Shown piece after piece: positions 25,653 through 37,384 of a DNA stretch of 64,000 bases (within the stretch, counting starts at the first letter, position 1; every line of letters begins with the position of its first letter). The DNA comes from Pseudonocardia abyssalis (GTDB lineage Bacteria; Actinomycetota; Actinomycetes; Mycobacteriales; Pseudonocardiaceae), in the NCBI RefSeq assembly GCF_019263705.2, contig NZ_JADQDK010000001.1, positions 5,580,001 through 5,644,000 of the forward strand. The letters are read 5' to 3'. The position numbers and the translations under genes are program-made. The notes under the pieces were generated by a model. It saw nothing but the letters and a program-made list of their open reading frames with translations, searched no databases and was not told where the DNA came from.

Positions 25653-28105
25653 CCTTGACCCAGGACTCGGGCACCGACGCCACGCCCGTCCCCGAGGGGC
25701 ACGTCCGGCTCACGATCGACGGCCGCGTGATCGACGCCCCCCAGGGCGAGCTGCTCATCCGCACCTGCGAGCGGCTCGGCATCATCGTGCCGCGCTTCTG
25801 CGACCACCCCCTGCTCGACCCGGCGGGCGCCTGCCGCCAGTGCCTGGTCGAGGTGGAGATGGGCGGGCGCCCGATGCCCAAGCCGCAGGCCAGCTGCACG
25901 ATGACCGTCGCGGACGGGATGGTCGTCAAGACCCAGCACACCTCCGCGGTGGCCGAGAAGGCCCAGGCCGGGGTGATGGAGCTGCTGCTCATCAACCACC
26001 CGCTGGACTGCCCGATCTGCGACAAGGGCGGCGAGTGCCCCCTGCAGAACCAGGCGATGACCTCCGGGCGCACCGAGTCGCGCTTCGAGGAGACCAAGCG
26101 GACGTTCCCCAAGCCGCTCCCGATCTCCTCCCAGGTGCTGCTCGACCGCGAGCGCTGCGTCCTGTGCCAGCGGTGCACCCGGTTCTCCGAGGAGATCGCC
26201 GGCGACCCGTTCATCGAGCTCCTCGAGCGGGGCGCGCAGCAGCAGGTGGGCGTGGCCGACGACAAGCCGTTCCAGAGCTACTACTCGGGCAACACGATCC
26301 AGATCTGCCCGGTCGGTGCACTCACGAGCGCGGCCTACCGCTTCCGCTCGCGCCCGTTCGACCTGAAGTCGACGCCCGGCGTCACCGAGCACGACTCGAG
26401 CGGGGCCGCGATCCGCGTCGACACCCGCCGCGGCACGGTGCTGCGGCGCCTCGCCGGCAACGACCCCGAGGTCAACGAGGAGTGGATCGACGACCGCACG
26501 CGCTTCGCGTTCCGCTACCTCTCCTCCGCCGGCCGGATCACGCGGCCGATGGTCCGGGGCGCCGACGGTGTGCTCGCCGAGACGTCCTGGACCGACGCGC
26601 TGTCCGTCGCCGCCCGGGGCCTCGCCGCCGCGCGCGAGGGCGGCATCGGGGTGCTGGCCGGTGGCCGGCTCACCGTCGAGGACGCCTACGCCTACGGCAA
26701 GTTCGCCCGCGTCGCCGCCGGAACCAACGACGTCGACTTCCGCGCCCGGCCGCACTCGGCCGAGGAGCTGGACTTCCTGGCCGCCCACGTCGTCGGGCAG
26801 GGCCCCGAGAAGCTGAGCTACACGCGGCTCGAGGCCGCCCCCGCCGTGCTGTGCGTCGCGCTGGAGCCGGAGGAGGAGGCGCCCGTCGTCTTCCTCCGCC
26901 TGCGCAAGGCCGCCCGCAAGCACGGGCAGCGGGTCTTCCACCTCGGCCAGTGGACCACCCCCGCGGTGGAGCGCACCTCGCCCGAGACCGGCGCGGCCTC
27001 GCCCGCCGCGAAGGACAACCTGGTCCCGGCCGTCCCGGGGGCCGAGGCCGCGGTGCTGGCCGACCTGCCCGCGCACGTGATCGAGGCGCTGACCGGCGGC
27101 GGGGTCGTCCTCGTCGGCGAGCGCGCCGCCGAGGTGCCCGGTCTGTACTCCGCGGTGGCGGCACTCGGTGCCCGCACCGGCGCGGCGGTCGGCTGGGTGC
27201 CGCGCCGCGCGGGCGACCGTGGTGCGCTCGAGGCCGGCGCGGTGCCGAACCTGCTGCCCGGCGGACGCCCGGTGGCCGACGCCGCCGCGCGCGCCGAGGT
27301 CGAGACGGCGTGGGGCCTCGCCGCGGGGAGCCTGCCGGCCACCCCCGGCCGCGGCACCGCCGAGATCCTCACCGCCGCGGCCGACGGCGAGCTCGCCGCG
27401 CTGGTCGTCGGCGGGCTCGACCCCTACGACCTGGCCGACCCGGCCGCGGCGATCACCGCGCTGCGCGAGGTCGGGTTCCTGGTGAGCCTGGAGATGCACA
27501 CCTCCGCGGTCACCGAGCTGGCCGACGTCGTGCTCCCGGTGGCCCCCGACGCGCACCGCGCGGGCAGCTACGTCAACTGGGAGGGCCGGCGCCGCGCGTT
27601 CGAGCCCGCCCTCGACGCCAGCGGCGTGCTGCCGGACTGCCGGGTGCTCGACACCCTCGCCGTCGAGATGGACGTCGACCTGTTCACGCAGACCCCGGCG
27701 GCCGCCGGGGGCGAGCTCGACCGCCTCGGCGTCCGCTCGGGTCCCGCCCCCGCGGCGCCGACCACGGCCCCCGGCCAGCCGAAGCGGCCCACGTCGCCCG
27801 GCCAGGCGGTGCTCGCCACCTGGCGCCAGCTGATCGACCACGCCAGCCTGGCCGTCGACGAGCCGGCACTGGCCGGCACGGCGCGGCCCGCGCTGGTGCG
27901 GGTGAACGTGGCCACCGCGGAGCGCCTCGGGCTCACCGAGGGCGCCCCGGCGACCGTCCGCACCACGCGCGGCATGATCACGCTGCCGGTGGCGCTGACC
28001 GACCTTCCCGACGGCGTCGTGTGGCTGCCGGGCAACTCCGGTGACTCCCGCGTCCGCGCGCTGCTCGGCGCCGGGCACGGCGACCTGGTGGAGGTGACCG
28101 CATGA
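25649..28105 (+). CDS. nuoG: NADH-quinone oxidoreductase subunit G
   Basis: 818 residues. The N-terminal ferredoxin-like part has [36 protein letters not shown] and [24 protein letters not shown] completes the cluster ligands. The rest is a molybdopterin-oxidoreductase-like domain without cofactor-binding function, ending in a MopB-C-like domain ([14 protein letters not shown]). The ATG overlaps the nuoF stop. Confidence 0.97.
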   Translation: MTLTQDSGTDATPVPEGHVRLTIDGRVIDAPQGELLIRTCERLGIIVPRFCDHPLLDPAGACRQCLVEVEMGGRPMPKPQASCTMTVADGMVVKTQHTSAVAEKAQAGVMELLLINHPLDCPICDKGGECPLQNQAMTSGRTESRFEETKRTFPKPLPISSQVLLDRERCVLCQRCTRFSEEIAGDPFIELLERGAQQQVGVADDKPFQSYYSGNTIQICPVGALTSAAYRFRSRPFDLKSTPGVTEHDSSGAAIRVDTRRGTVLRRLAGNDPEVNEEWIDDRTRFAFRYLSSAGRITRPMVRGADGVLAETSWTDALSVAARGLAAAREGGIGVLAGGRLTVEDAYAYGKFARVAAGTNDVDFRARPHSAEELDFLAAHVVGQGPEKLSYTRLEAAPAVLCVALEPEEEAPVVFLRLRKAARKHGQRVFHLGQWTTPAVERTSPETGAASPAAKDNLVPAVPGAEAAVLADLPAHVIEALTGGGVVLVGERAAEVPGLYSAVAALGARTGAAVGWVPRRAGDRGALEAGAVPNLLPGGRPVADAAARAEVETAWGLAAGSLPATPGRGTAEILTAAADGELAALVVGGLDPYDLADPAAAITALREVGFLVSLEMHTSAVTELADVVLPVAPDAHRAGSYVNWEGRRRAFEPALDASGVLPDCRVLDTLAVEMDVDLFTQTPAAAGGELDRLGVRSGPAPAAPTTAPGQPKRPTSPGQAVLATWRQLIDHASLAVDEPALAGTARPALVRVNVATAERLGLTEGAPATVRTTRGMITLPVALTDLPDGVVWLPGNSGDSRVRALLGAGHGDLVEVTA

Positions 28106-29409
28106 TCTCCTACCTCGCGCAGGAGCCCGAGCCGGTGGAGGGGTTGACCCGGACCCAGCAGCTGCTGGCCGACGACCCGATCTGGCTGATCCTGCTCAAG
28201 GTCGTGGTGCTGTTCGCGATCGGCGTGGTCCTGACGCTGGTCATGATCAACGCCGAGCGCAAGGTCGTGGGCCGGATGCAGCAGCGTCCCGGCCCCAACC
28301 GCACCGGACCGGGCGGATGGCTGCAGTCCCTGGCCGACGGGCTCAAGCTCGCGTTCAAGGAAGACATCATGCCGGTGATGGCCGACAAACCGGTCTACTT
28401 CATCGCGCCGATCATCGCGACGATCCCCGCGTTCGTCGCGTTCTCGGTGATCCCGTTCGGCGGCGAGGTCACGATCTTCGGCGAGCAGACGGTGCTGCAG
28501 CTCGTCGACCTCCCCGTCGGCGTGCTGGTCGTGCTGGCCTGCTCCTCGATCGGCGTCTACGGGATCGTGCTCGGCGGCTGGTCCTCCGGTTCGCCGTACC
28601 CGCTGCTCGCGGCGCTGCGCTCCGCGGCCCAGGTGATCTCCTACGAGATCGCGCTGGGCCTCTCGATCGTCGCGGTCATCCTCTACTCCGGGTCGATGAG
28701 CACCGCCGACATCGTCGGGGCCCAGGCGAACGGCTGGTTCGGCTGGCTCCTGATCCCGAGCTTCGTGGTGTTCGTCATCGCGATGGTGGGGGAGACCAAC
28801 CGGGCCCCGTTCGACCTCCCCGAGGCCGAGTCGGAGCTGGTCGGCGGCTTCCACACCGAGTACTCGTCGCTGAAGTTCGCGCTGTTCTTCCTGGCCGAGT
28901 ACGTCAACATGGTCACGGTCTCCGCGATGGCCACCACGCTGTTCCTCGGCGGTGGGCAGATCCCGTTCCTCCCCGCGTTCATCGCCGACAACGGCTGGCT
29001 GCAGTTCGTCGCCTTCCTGATCAAGACCTCGATCTTCCTGTTCCTGTTCATCTGGCTGCGCGGCACGCTGCCCCGCCTGCGCTACGACCAGTTCATGCGG
29101 CTGGGCTGGAAGGTGCTGGTCCCCGGCAGCCTGCTGTGGATCCTGACGATCTTCGCGATCCGTACCTGGCGCAACAGCGAGGGCGGCGACCTCACCGCGC
29201 TGCTGTTCGTCATCGGGATCGTGCTGGCCGTCGTCCTGCTGGTGGCGTTCCTGGTGCCCGACCGCCAGCAGACCGAGTCGGTGATCGAGCTGGCGTCGGA
29301 CTACCCGGTGCCGCCGCTCGACCTCGCCGTGCCCACCCCGTCGCGGCACAAGCTGCGCGCCCGGCCGCCCGCCCGCGAGCCCGCCCCCCTCTCCTCCGGG
29401 AAGGAGTGA
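28102..29409 (+). CDS. nuoH: NADH-quinone oxidoreductase subunit H
   Basis: 435 residues, eight or more TM helices, linking the quinone cavity to the proton channels. Signatures are [27 protein letters not shown] and [18 protein letters not shown], with the acidic quinone-loop residues. A longer soluble C-terminal tail (residues about 395-435) is Arg/Pro-rich. The ATG overlaps the nuoG stop. Confidence 0.97.
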   Translation: MISYLAQEPEPVEGLTRTQQLLADDPIWLILLKVVVLFAIGVVLTLVMINAERKVVGRMQQRPGPNRTGPGGWLQSLADGLKLAFKEDIMPVMADKPVYFIAPIIATIPAFVAFSVIPFGGEVTIFGEQTVLQLVDLPVGVLVVLACSSIGVYGIVLGGWSSGSPYPLLAALRSAAQVISYEIALGLSIVAVILYSGSMSTADIVGAQANGWFGWLLIPSFVVFVIAMVGETNRAPFDLPEAESELVGGFHTEYSSLKFALFFLAEYVNMVTVSAMATTLFLGGGQIPFLPAFIADNGWLQFVAFLIKTSIFLFLFIWLRGTLPRLRYDQFMRLGWKVLVPGSLLWILTIFAIRTWRNSEGGDLTALLFVIGIVLAVVLLVAFLVPDRQQTESVIELASDYPVPPLDLAVPTPSRHKLRARPPAREPAPLSSGKE

Positions 29410-29414
29410 AGAGA

Positions 29415-29954
29415 ATGTTCGAGTTCTTCAAGGGCTTCGGCGTCACCTTCTCGACGATGTTCAAGAAGGTCGTCACCGAGGAGTACCCCGAGAACTTCCC
29501 GCCCGCCGCCCCCCGCTACCACGGGCGCCACCAGCTCAACCGGCACCCGGACGGGCTGGAGAAGTGCGTGGGTTGCGAGCTCTGCGCCTGGGCCTGCCCG
29601 GCCGACGCGATCTACGTCGAGGGCGGCGACAACACCGAGGAGGAGCGCTACTCCCCGGGTGAGCGCTACGGCGCGATCTACCAGATCAACTACCTGCGCT
29701 GCATCGGCTGCGGCCTGTGCATCGAGGCCTGCCCCACCCGGTCGCTCACGATGACCAACTTCTACGAGATGGCCGACGACGACCGGCAGAACCTGATCTA
29801 CACCAAGGAGAACCTGCTGGCCCCGCTGCTGCCCGGCATGGAGCAGCCGCCGCACCCGATGCGGCTCGGCGACCACGAGCAGGACTACTACGTGCAGGGC
29901 CCGAGCCTGGCGAAGGTCGACATGACCGCGGTGGCCGCGGAGACGGGCCGATGA
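29415..29954 (+). CDS. nuoI: NADH-quinone oxidoreductase subunit I
   Basis: 179 residues with two [4Fe-4S] motifs, [12 protein letters not shown] and [12 protein letters not shown] (clusters N6a and N6b), feeding electrons to N2 in NuoB. The first 30 residues form the membrane-surface helix. It starts 5 nt after nuoH behind GGAGTGAAGAGA, the only junction here with a clear gap and its own ribosome site besides nuoK-nuoL. Confidence 0.97.
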   Translation: MFEFFKGFGVTFSTMFKKVVTEEYPENFPPAAPRYHGRHQLNRHPDGLEKCVGCELCAWACPADAIYVEGGDNTEEERYSPGERYGAIYQINYLRCIGCGLCIEACPTRSLTMTNFYEMADDDRQNLIYTKENLLAPLLPGMEQPPHPMRLGDHEQDYYVQGPSLAKVDMTAVAAETGR

Positions 29955-30778
29955 GCATGGTTCTCGCCCAGGCCGCGGTCGACACCGTCTCCACCGGTGA
30001 GGCGGTCGTCTTCTGGATCCTCGGCCCGGTCGCGCTCGCCGCGGCGCTGGCCATGATCTTCGCCCGCAACGCCGTGCACTCGGCGCTGTTCCTGGTGCTG
30101 ACGATGTTCTGCCTGGCCGTGTTCTACATGGTGCAGCAGGCCCCGTTCCTCGGGTTCGTGCAGATCATCGTCTACACCGGCGCGGTGATGATGCTGTTCC
30201 TGTTCGTGCTCATGCTCGTCGGGCGCGACAGCTCCGACTCCGTGGTCGAGGTGCTGCGCGGCCAGCGCGTCGCGGGCCTCGTGCTCGGCGTCGGCCTGGC
30301 CGGTCTGCTCGTCGCGGGCATCGGCCCGTCGCTGGTCTCGGTGCAGTCGGCCGGGCTCACCGCGGGCGGCCAGGGCTCCGGCAACAACATCGCCGGCATC
30401 GGGCAGCTGATCTTCACCGAGTACCTGTTCGCGTTCGAGCTCACCTCGGCGCTGCTGATCACCGCGGCGCTCGGGGCGATGGTGCTGGCGTTCGCGCAGT
30501 CCGCCGCGCACAACAAGCGCGGCCAGCGCGCCACCGTCGAGGCCCGCCTGCGCGGCGAGCACGACCGCATCTCCCCGCTGCCCGGCCCCGGCGTGTTCGC
30601 CACGGCCAACTCGGTCGCGGTGCCCGCACTGCTTCCCGACGGCTCGATCGCCCCCGAGTCGGTCGCGGCGATCATCGATGCCACCCCTGTCGCCCCGGTC
30701 GACGACGTGCTCCCCGATGCGCACGCGCTCACCGGCCGCTCCTCCGACAAGTCCGCCCGCGACGTGGAGGACAAGTGA
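29951..30778 (+). CDS. nuoJ: NADH-quinone oxidoreductase subunit J
   Basis: 275 residues, five TM helices. The conserved [19 protein letters not shown] helix contains the pi-bulge region of the proton path. The C-terminal 80 residues are soluble and Ala/Pro-rich, longer than enterobacterial NuoJ. The ATG overlaps the nuoI stop. Confidence 0.96.
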   Translation: MSMVLAQAAVDTVSTGEAVVFWILGPVALAAALAMIFARNAVHSALFLVLTMFCLAVFYMVQQAPFLGFVQIIVYTGAVMMLFLFVLMLVGRDSSDSVVEVLRGQRVAGLVLGVGLAGLLVAGIGPSLVSVQSAGLTAGGQGSGNNIAGIGQLIFTEYLFAFELTSALLITAALGAMVLAFAQSAAHNKRGQRATVEARLRGEHDRISPLPGPGVFATANSVAVPALLPDGSIAPESVAAIIDATPVAPVDDVLPDAHALTGRSSDKSARDVEDK

Positions 30779-31074
30779 CCCCCACCTACTACCTGCTGCT
30801 CTCCGCGCTGCTGTTCAGCATCGGCGCGGTGGGCGTGCTGGTGCGCCGCAACGCGATCGTCGTGTTCATGTGCATCGAGCTGATGCTCAACGCCGTGAAC
30901 CTGACGCTGGTGACGTTCGCGCGCATCAACGGCGACCTCGACGGCCAGGTCATGGCGTTCTTCGTGATGGTCGTCGCCGCCGCCGAGGTCGTGGTCGGCC
31001 TCGCGATCATCACCTCGATCTTCCGCACCCGCCGGACCGCGTCGGTCGACGACGCCAACCTGCTCAAGTACTAG
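30775..31074 (+). CDS. nuoK: NADH-quinone oxidoreductase subunit K
   Basis: 99 residues, three TM helices, with the two conserved membrane glutamates in [14 protein letters not shown] and [11 protein letters not shown]. The GTG start overlaps the nuoJ stop (GTGA). Confidence 0.97.
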   Translation: MTPTYYLLLSALLFSIGAVGVLVRRNAIVVFMCIELMLNAVNLTLVTFARINGDLDGQVMAFFVMVVAAAEVVVGLAIITSIFRTRRTASVDDANLLKY

Positions 31075-31120
31075 GAGTGCTCCCCGTGCTCAGGACCCCG
31101 TACCGACGCGAGGTGACCCC

Positions 31121-33067
31121 GTGACGGAGTTGCCCGAGGTCGGCACCGCCACCGGCGTCGCGTCGCTGGCCTGGTTGCTGTTCGTGCTGCCCGCGGTCGG
31201 GGCACTGCTGCTGTTCGTCGCGGGCAGACGGGCCAACGCGTGGGGCCACTGGCTCGGCGTGCTCACGGTGCTCGCCTCGTTCGGCGTCGGGCTGGCGATC
31301 TTCCTGGAGACGGTCGCGCTCCCGGCGGAGGAGCGCACCCGCGAGCTGTCGCTGTTCGACTGGATCTCCGTCGCCGGGCTGAACATCGACTTCGGGCTGC
31401 GTCTCGACCCGCTGTCGCTGACGTTCGTGCTGCTCATCACCGGTGTGGGATCGCTGATCCACATCTACTCGGTCGGCTACATGAGCCACGACCCGGGCCG
31501 CCGCAGGTTCTTCGGGCAGCTCAACCTGTTCGTCGCCGCGATGCTGCTGCTGGTGCTGGGCAACAACTTCGTGATGCTCTACCTCGGCTGGGAGGGCGTC
31601 GGCCTGGCGTCGTACCTGCTGATCGGCTTCTACCAGGACCGCCCGTCCGCGGCCACGGCCGCCAAGAAGGCGTTCCTGATGAACCGCGTCGGTGACGTCG
31701 GGCTGGCCATCGCGATCTTCATCCTGTGGACGCAGCTGGGCACCGTCCAGTACACCGAGGTCTTCGCGGGCATCGGGGAGATCGACCCCGGCGCGGTCCT
31801 CGCGATCACGCTGCTGCTCCTGCTCGGGGCGTGCGGCAAGTCCGGCCAGTTCCCGCTCCAGTCCTGGCTGCCCGACGCGATGGAGGGCCCGACGCCGGTC
31901 TCCGCGCTGATCCACGCGGCGACGATGGTCACCGCCGGCGTCTACCTGATCGCGCGGGCGAGCCCGATCTACGACCTGTCCGAGACGGGCCGGCTCGTCG
32001 TCACGATCATCGGTGTGATCACGCTGCTGATCGGCGCGATCATCGGGTGCGCCTACGACGACATCAAGAAGGTGCTCGCCTACTCCACCGTCAGCCAGAT
32101 CGGCTACATGATCCTGGCCGTCGGCCTCGGCCCGGCGGGGTACGCACTCGGCATCTTCCACCTGCTCACCCACGGCTTCTTCAAGGCCGGGCTGTTCCTC
32201 GGGGCGGGCTCGGTGATGCACGCGATGAACGACGACGTCGACATGCGCCGCTACGGCGGGCTCGCCCGCTACATGCCGATCACGTTCGTCACGTTCGGCC
32301 TGGGTTACCTCGCGCTGATCGGCTTCCCGTTCCTGTCCGGCTACTTCTCCAAGGACGAGATCATCGCCGCGGCGTTCGACTCGCCGGGCTGGCAGGGCTA
32401 CGTCTTCGGCGGGGCCGCGCTGCTCGCGGCCGGGCTCACCGCGTTCTACATGACGCGCCTGATGCTGATGACGTTCTTCGGCGAGAAGCGCTGGAAGGAC
32501 CTGAAGTCGGCCGACGGGCAGGACTACCACCCGCACGAGTCGCCGCTGTCGATGACGGTGCCGATGATCGTGCTGGCGTTCGGCTCGGTCTTCGCCGGTT
32601 TCCTGCTCCACAACGGCAACGTGCTCGAGGAGTGGCTCGCCCCCTCGATCGGCGAGCTGGTCGAGCGCGAGGCCAACGCCGTGCCGCACTCGCTCACCCC
32701 GTTCCTGGTCGTCGGGATCTCGGTGATCGGCGTGCTGGTCGCGTACCTGACGGTCGGCCGGAGGAAGACCCCGGTCGAGCGCCCGGAGCAGGTGTCCCTG
32801 CCGGTGCGGGCGGCCCGGCGCGACCTCTACGCCAACGCCGTCAACGAGGCCCTCATCGCGCGGCCCGGCACCTGGCTCACCCGCGCACTGGTGTTCGTCG
32901 ACAACAGGGGCGTCGACGGGGTCGTCAACGGCACCGCCGCCCTGCTCGGCGGCACGTCGGGGCGGATGAGAAGGCTCCAGACCGGGTTCGTCCGGTCCTA
33001 CGCGCTGTCCATGCTCGGTGGCACGGTGCTCGTCATCGCGGCCCTGCTCGCGGTGAGGTTCGTCTGA
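31121..33067 (+). CDS. nuoL: NADH-quinone oxidoreductase subunit L
   Basis: 648 residues, antiporter-like subunit at the end of the membrane arm. It shows [18 protein letters not shown] (the Glu of the channel), [35 protein letters not shown] (the Lys and His residues) and the long lateral helix region at the C terminus. A 46-nt gap with GAGGTGA precedes the GTG. Confidence 0.97.
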   Translation: MTELPEVGTATGVASLAWLLFVLPAVGALLLFVAGRRANAWGHWLGVLTVLASFGVGLAIFLETVALPAEERTRELSLFDWISVAGLNIDFGLRLDPLSLTFVLLITGVGSLIHIYSVGYMSHDPGRRRFFGQLNLFVAAMLLLVLGNNFVMLYLGWEGVGLASYLLIGFYQDRPSAATAAKKAFLMNRVGDVGLAIAIFILWTQLGTVQYTEVFAGIGEIDPGAVLAITLLLLLGACGKSGQFPLQSWLPDAMEGPTPVSALIHAATMVTAGVYLIARASPIYDLSETGRLVVTIIGVITLLIGAIIGCAYDDIKKVLAYSTVSQIGYMILAVGLGPAGYALGIFHLLTHGFFKAGLFLGAGSVMHAMNDDVDMRRYGGLARYMPITFVTFGLGYLALIGFPFLSGYFSKDEIIAAAFDSPGWQGYVFGGAALLAAGLTAFYMTRLMLMTFFGEKRWKDLKSADGQDYHPHESPLSMTVPMIVLAFGSVFAGFLLHNGNVLEEWLAPSIGELVEREANAVPHSLTPFLVVGISVIGVLVAYLTVGRRKTPVERPEQVSLPVRAARRDLYANAVNEALIARPGTWLTRALVFVDNRGVDGVVNGTAALLGGTSGRMRRLQTGFVRSYALSMLGGTVLVIAALLAVRFV

Positions 33068-34668
33068 TGAACTCAGGATTGCTGCTGCTCACCCTGCTGC
33101 TGCTCCCGATGGTCGGGGCCGCGGTCGTCGCCACCGTGGGGGCCAACGCCCGGCTGGCCAAGCTCGTCGCGATCGGCTTCTCGCTCGCCTCGCTGGCGCT
33201 GACCGCCGTCGTCTGGTTCGCCTACCTCGGCGCGCGGTCCGACAGCCGGTTCGCCCTCGAGCTGTCGGTGCCCTGGATCCCCGCGTTCGGCACGTCGTTC
33301 GCGCTCGGCATCGACGGCATCGCGCTGGTGATGCTCGCGCTGATCGCGGTGCTGGTGCCGATCGTGCTGCTGTTCTCGTGGGAGGAGAAGCTCCCCGAGG
33401 GCCGCAGCGTCAGCGGGCTGTTCGCGCTGATCCTCGCCACGCAGAGCCTGCTCGTCGGGGTCTTCGCGGCCACCGACGTCTTCCTGTTCTACGTGTTCTT
33501 CGAGGCGATGCTCGTCCCGATGTACTTCATGATCGGGCGCTTCGGCGGCCCGCGCCGCCAGTACGCGGCGGTGAAGTTCTTCCTGTACTCGCTGCTCGGC
33601 GGGCTGATCATGCTCGCGTCGGTGATCGGGCTGTTCGTCGTCAGCGGCACCGAGCTGGGCCAGGGCACGTTCACCTGGGTCGAGCTGCAGCGGATGGCCG
33701 CGGGCGTCGACGAGACCACCCAGATCTGGCTGTTCCTCGGCTTCTTCCTCGCGTTCGCGATCAAGGCGCCGCTGGTGCCGTTCCACACCTGGCTGCCCGA
33801 CGCCGGTGCCGAGGCCCCGGTCGGGGCGGGCGTGCTGCTGGTCGGCGTCCTGGACAAGGTCGGCACGTTCGGCTTCCTGCGCTACTGCCTGCCGCTGTTC
33901 CCACTGGCCAGCCAGCGCCTCGCGCCGCTGGTCCTGACGCTCGCGGTGATCGGCGTCCTCTACGGCGCGCTGCTCGCCGTCGGCCAGACCGACATGAAGC
34001 GGTTCGTCGCCTACACCTCGATCGCGCACTTCGGCTTCATCGCGCTGGGGATCTTCTCCTTCTCCAGCCAGGCGTTCGCCGGGGCCACGCTCTACATGGT
34101 CAACCACGGCATCTCGACCGGGATGCTGTTCATCGTGGTCGGCCTGCTGATCGCCCGCGGCGGGTCGCGGCTCGTCGGCGACTACGGCGGCGTGCACAAG
34201 CTCGCGCCGCTGCTGGCCGGGTCGTTCCTGATCGCCGGACTGTCGTCGCTGGCGCTGCCGGGCACCAACTCGTTCGTCAGCGAGTTCCTGGTGCTCGTCG
34301 GGTCCTACCCGCGCCAGCCCGTCTTCACGATCCTGGCCACGGTCGGCATCATCTTCGCCGCGCTGTACGTGCTGTGGGTCTACCAGCAGGTCATGCAGGG
34401 CCCGGTGCGCGGCGCCGCGGTCCTCGCCGCCGTCGGTGGGAAGGGCGGGCCGGGCACGATGCTCGACCCGGCCGTCGAGGCATCCCGTGACTCGTCGGAC
34501 TTCCCCGACCTGGGCAGGCGCGAGATCGCCGTGCTCACCCCGCTGATCGTGCTCATCCTGGTGCTCGGGTTCTTCCCCGGCCCGGTGCTCGACGTCATCA
34601 CCCCGTCGGTGATCGACACCCTGAACGAGGTCGGCCTGTCCGACCCGGTGGGAGGACTGGCCCAGTGA
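33067..34668 (+). CDS. nuoM: NADH-quinone oxidoreductase subunit M
   Basis: 533 residues, antiporter-like subunit with about 14 TM helices. FFEAMLVPMYFMIG carries the essential Glu, and IKAPLVPFHTWLPDAGAEAPVGAGV the Lys/His half channel. The start overlaps the nuoL stop by one base (TGATG). Confidence 0.97.
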   Translation: MNSGLLLLTLLLLPMVGAAVVATVGANARLAKLVAIGFSLASLALTAVVWFAYLGARSDSRFALELSVPWIPAFGTSFALGIDGIALVMLALIAVLVPIVLLFSWEEKLPEGRSVSGLFALILATQSLLVGVFAATDVFLFYVFFEAMLVPMYFMIGRFGGPRRQYAAVKFFLYSLLGGLIMLASVIGLFVVSGTELGQGTFTWVELQRMAAGVDETTQIWLFLGFFLAFAIKAPLVPFHTWLPDAGAEAPVGAGVLLVGVLDKVGTFGFLRYCLPLFPLASQRLAPLVLTLAVIGVLYGALLAVGQTDMKRFVAYTSIAHFGFIALGIFSFSSQAFAGATLYMVNHGISTGMLFIVVGLLIARGGSRLVGDYGGVHKLAPLLAGSFLIAGLSSLALPGTNSFVSEFLVLVGSYPRQPVFTILATVGIIFAALYVLWVYQQVMQGPVRGAAVLAAVGGKGGPGTMLDPAVEASRDSSDFPDLGRREIAVLTPLIVLILVLGFFPGPVLDVITPSVIDTLNEVGLSDPVGGLAQ

Positions 34669-36260
34669 GTTCCGTATTGGCCCAGGGCATCGAGGTGCCC
34701 CCGATCGACTACGCGGCCGTCGCACCGCTGCTGATCATCCTCGGCACGGCGCTGGTCGGCGTGCTCGTCGAGGCGTTCCTGCCGCGCCACCAGCGCTGGC
34801 CGGCCCAGGTCGCGCTGTCGGTCGTCGGCATCGCGGCGGCCGGGCTCTCGCTCGGCGTGTACGCGGGCAACAGCGGCCCGGAGGGCGTGGTCACGCTGTC
34901 CGCGGCGCTGGCCGTCGACCGGCCCACGCTGTTCCTGTGGGGCACCCTCCTCGCGCTCGGCCTGGCCAGCGTGCTGCTGATCGCCGACCGCTCGGTGGAG
35001 CCCGGCGGGGCGTTCATCCCGTCGGCGATCGCGCGCGCGGCCGTCGGCGGCGGGACGACGGGCACGGGGACCGGTCCGGAGGACCGCGACTACGGCTCGC
35101 CGGACCAGGCGCCGACCATGCAGACCGAGGTCTTCCCGTTCACGTTCTTCGCCCTCGGCGGCATGATGACGTTCGTCTCGGCGAACGACCTGCTGACGAT
35201 GTTCATCGCGCTCGAGGTGCTCTCCCTGCCGCTGTACCTGATGTGCGGGCTCGCGCGGCGGCGCCGGCTCCTGTCGCAAGAGGCGGCGGTCAAGTACTTC
35301 CTCCTGGGCGCGTTCGCCTCGGCGTTCTTCCTCTACGGCCTCGCACTGATCTACGGCTACGCGGGTTCGGTGCGGTTCTCCGACATCGCGGAGGCCTCGG
35401 TCGGCTCCGCGCGGTCGGACGCGCTGCTGTTCGGCGGGCTCGCGCTGCTGGTCGTCGGCCTGATGTTCAAGGCGTCGGTCGGTCCGTTCCACACCTGGAC
35501 CCCGGACGTCTACCAGGGTGCCCCGACGCCCGTCACGGCGTTCATGGCGGCCTGCACGAAGGTCGCGGCGTTCGGTGCCATCCTGCGCGTGCTGCAGGTG
35601 GCGTTCGGCGACACCCGCTGGGAGTGGCGCGGGGTGCTGTGGGCCGTCGCGATCGCGTCGATGGCGATCGGGGCCGTGATCGGTCTCACCCAGACCGACA
35701 TCAAGCGGATGGTGGCGTACTCGTCGGTCGCGCACGCGGGATTCCTGCTGCTCGGTGCGATGGCCGTCACGCCGGAGGGCATCTCGGGCACGCTGTTCTA
35801 CCTGCTCGCCTACGGCTTCAACACGATCGCGATCTTCGGGGTGATCAGCCTCGTCCGCGACGCCGACGGCGAGGCCTCGCACCTGTCGCAGTGGGCCGGA
35901 TTGGCGAAGCGCTCGCCCGTGCTCGCGTACACGATGGCGTTCCTGCTGCTCGGACTCGCCGGTATCCCGCTGACCAGCGGTTTCACCGCCAAGTTCGCCG
36001 TGTTCTCGGCGGCGCTGGCCGACGGGATGACCCCCCTGGTGGTGATCGCGCTGGTCGCGAGCGCGATCGCGGCGTTCTTCTACCTGCGCGTCATCGTGCT
36101 GATGTTCTTCAACGAGCCGGCCGCGGACGGCCCGGCCGTCAGCATCCCCGGGGCGTTCACCACGGCCGCGATCACACTCGGTGTGCTGATCACCCTGCTG
36201 CTGGGCATCCTCCCGACGCTGGCCTTGGAGTGGGCGGCCGGCGGAGTGTTCGTAAGCTGA
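34665..36260 (+). CDS. nuoN: NADH-quinone oxidoreductase subunit N
   Basis: 531 residues, third antiporter-like subunit. IALEVLSLPLYLMCG carries the conserved Glu, and FKASVGPFHTWTPDVYQGAPTPVTAF the channel Lys/His. It has an actinobacterial insertion of about 40 residues near residue 115-155 (GGGTTGTGTGPEDRDYG). The GTG overlaps the nuoM stop. It is the last nuo gene, followed one base later by the prenyl synthase. Confidence 0.97.
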   Translation: MSSVLAQGIEVPPIDYAAVAPLLIILGTALVGVLVEAFLPRHQRWPAQVALSVVGIAAAGLSLGVYAGNSGPEGVVTLSAALAVDRPTLFLWGTLLALGLASVLLIADRSVEPGGAFIPSAIARAAVGGGTTGTGTGPEDRDYGSPDQAPTMQTEVFPFTFFALGGMMTFVSANDLLTMFIALEVLSLPLYLMCGLARRRRLLSQEAAVKYFLLGAFASAFFLYGLALIYGYAGSVRFSDIAEASVGSARSDALLFGGLALLVVGLMFKASVGPFHTWTPDVYQGAPTPVTAFMAACTKVAAFGAILRVLQVAFGDTRWEWRGVLWAVAIASMAIGAVIGLTQTDIKRMVAYSSVAHAGFLLLGAMAVTPEGISGTLFYLLAYGFNTIAIFGVISLVRDADGEASHLSQWAGLAKRSPVLAYTMAFLLLGLAGIPLTSGFTAKFAVFSAALADGMTPLVVIALVASAIAAFFYLRVIVLMFFNEPAADGPAVSIPGAFTTAAITLGVLITLLLGILPTLALEWAAGGVFVS

Positions 36261-36261
36261 C

Positions 36262-37266
36262 GTGGTGAGCAATTACGAGGTGGCGGGCGTCGAGCTGGGT
36301 GACGCGGAGCTGGCGGGGGCCACGACGGCCGGCCTGGAGCAGGTCGAGGACCTGCTGCGCCGCGAGGTGCACAGCGACTACCGGTTCGTCACCGAGACGT
36401 CGCTGCACCTCATCGAGGCCGGGGGCAAGCGGTTCCGCCCGCTGTTCACCCTGCTCGGGGCGCAGATGGGGCCGCGGCCCGACTCGACCGACGTCGTCAC
36501 AGCGGCGGCGGTCGTGGAGCTGATCCACCTGGCCACGCTCTACCACGACGACGTCATGGACTCCGCCACGATGCGGCGCGGCGCGGAGAGCGCGAACGAG
36601 CGCTGGGACAACACCGTCGCGATCCTCACCGGCGACTTCCTGTTCGCGCACGCCTCGCGGCTCGTGGCCGACCTCGGACCCGACGCGGTGCGGATCATCG
36701 CGGAGACGTTCGCCGAGCTCGTCACGGGCCAGATGCGGGAGACCCGCGGCCCCGGCCCCGACGAGGATCCGGTCGAGCACTACCTCACGGTCATCGCCCA
36801 GAAGACGGGGTCGCTGATCGCCACGTCCGGGCGCTACGGCGGGATGTTCTCCGGCTGCTCGCCCGATCAGATCGAGTCGCTGCACCGCTTCGGGGCGGTC
36901 GTCGGCACCGCGTTCCAGATCTCCGACGACATCATCGACATCTCCTCGGCGTCGGAGGACTCGGGCAAGACGCCCGGCACCGACCTGCGCGAGGGCGTCA
37001 AGACGCTGCCGATGCTGTTCGCGCTGCAGGGCACCGGCCCCGACGCCGACCGCCTGCGGGTGCTGCTCGCGAAGCCGATCCAGGACGACGCACTCGTGGA
37101 CGAGGCGCTCGCCCTGCTGCGGCGCAGCGACGGCATCGCCCGCGCCCGTGAGGTACTGGCGCTGCAGGCGAAGGAGGCCCAGCAGGAACTGGCCCAGCTC
37201 CCGGCCTGCCCCGCCGCCGACGCCCTGGCCACCCTGACCGCGTACATGGTCGACCGCACCGCCTGA
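36262..37266 (+). CDS. Long-chain polyprenyl diphosphate synthase
   Basis: 334 residues, trans-isoprenyl diphosphate synthase (IspB/HepT/GrcC type), adding isopentenyl diphosphate units to make the menaquinone side chain. The first Asp-rich motif is DDVMD (residues 96-100) and the second DDIID (222-226); GGKRFRP binds substrate. Bulky residues four and five before the first motif (LYH) fit a long product, but chain length is not certain. It starts one base after nuoN and so is probably cotranscribed with the complex I operon, tying quinone supply to dehydrogenase. Confidence 0.9.
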   Translation: MVSNYEVAGVELGDAELAGATTAGLEQVEDLLRREVHSDYRFVTETSLHLIEAGGKRFRPLFTLLGAQMGPRPDSTDVVTAAAVVELIHLATLYHDDVMDSATMRRGAESANERWDNTVAILTGDFLFAHASRLVADLGPDAVRIIAETFAELVTGQMRETRGPGPDEDPVEHYLTVIAQKTGSLIATSGRYGGMFSGCSPDQIESLHRFGAVVGTAFQISDDIIDISSASEDSGKTPGTDLREGVKTLPMLFALQGTGPDADRLRVLLAKPIQDDALVDEALALLRRSDGIARAREVLALQAKEAQQELAQLPACPAADALATLTAYMVDRTA

Positions 37267-37279
37267 GCCGCCGCACACG

Positions 37280-37384
37280 ATCGGCCAAGACACCGCACAC
37301 GAGGGGCAAACTCGCGCCCACCCCCCGCGAGTTTGCCGCCCCCACCCGGCGAGTTTGCCGATGACGCCCGGGGTCTTGGCCGAT
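37280..37384. repeat. Nested inverted repeats with 22-nt units
   Basis: Outer arms ATCGGCCAAGAC (37280-37291) and GTCTTGGCCGAT (37373-37384) are perfect complements. Inside, GGCAAACTCGCG (37305-37316) pairs with CGCGAGTTTGCC (37326-37337). A further direct copy of CGAGTTTGCCG at 37350-37360 follows the one at 37328-37338 by exactly 22 nt. It fills the gap between the convergent prenyl synthase and rarD genes and may serve as a terminator. Confidence 0.75.
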
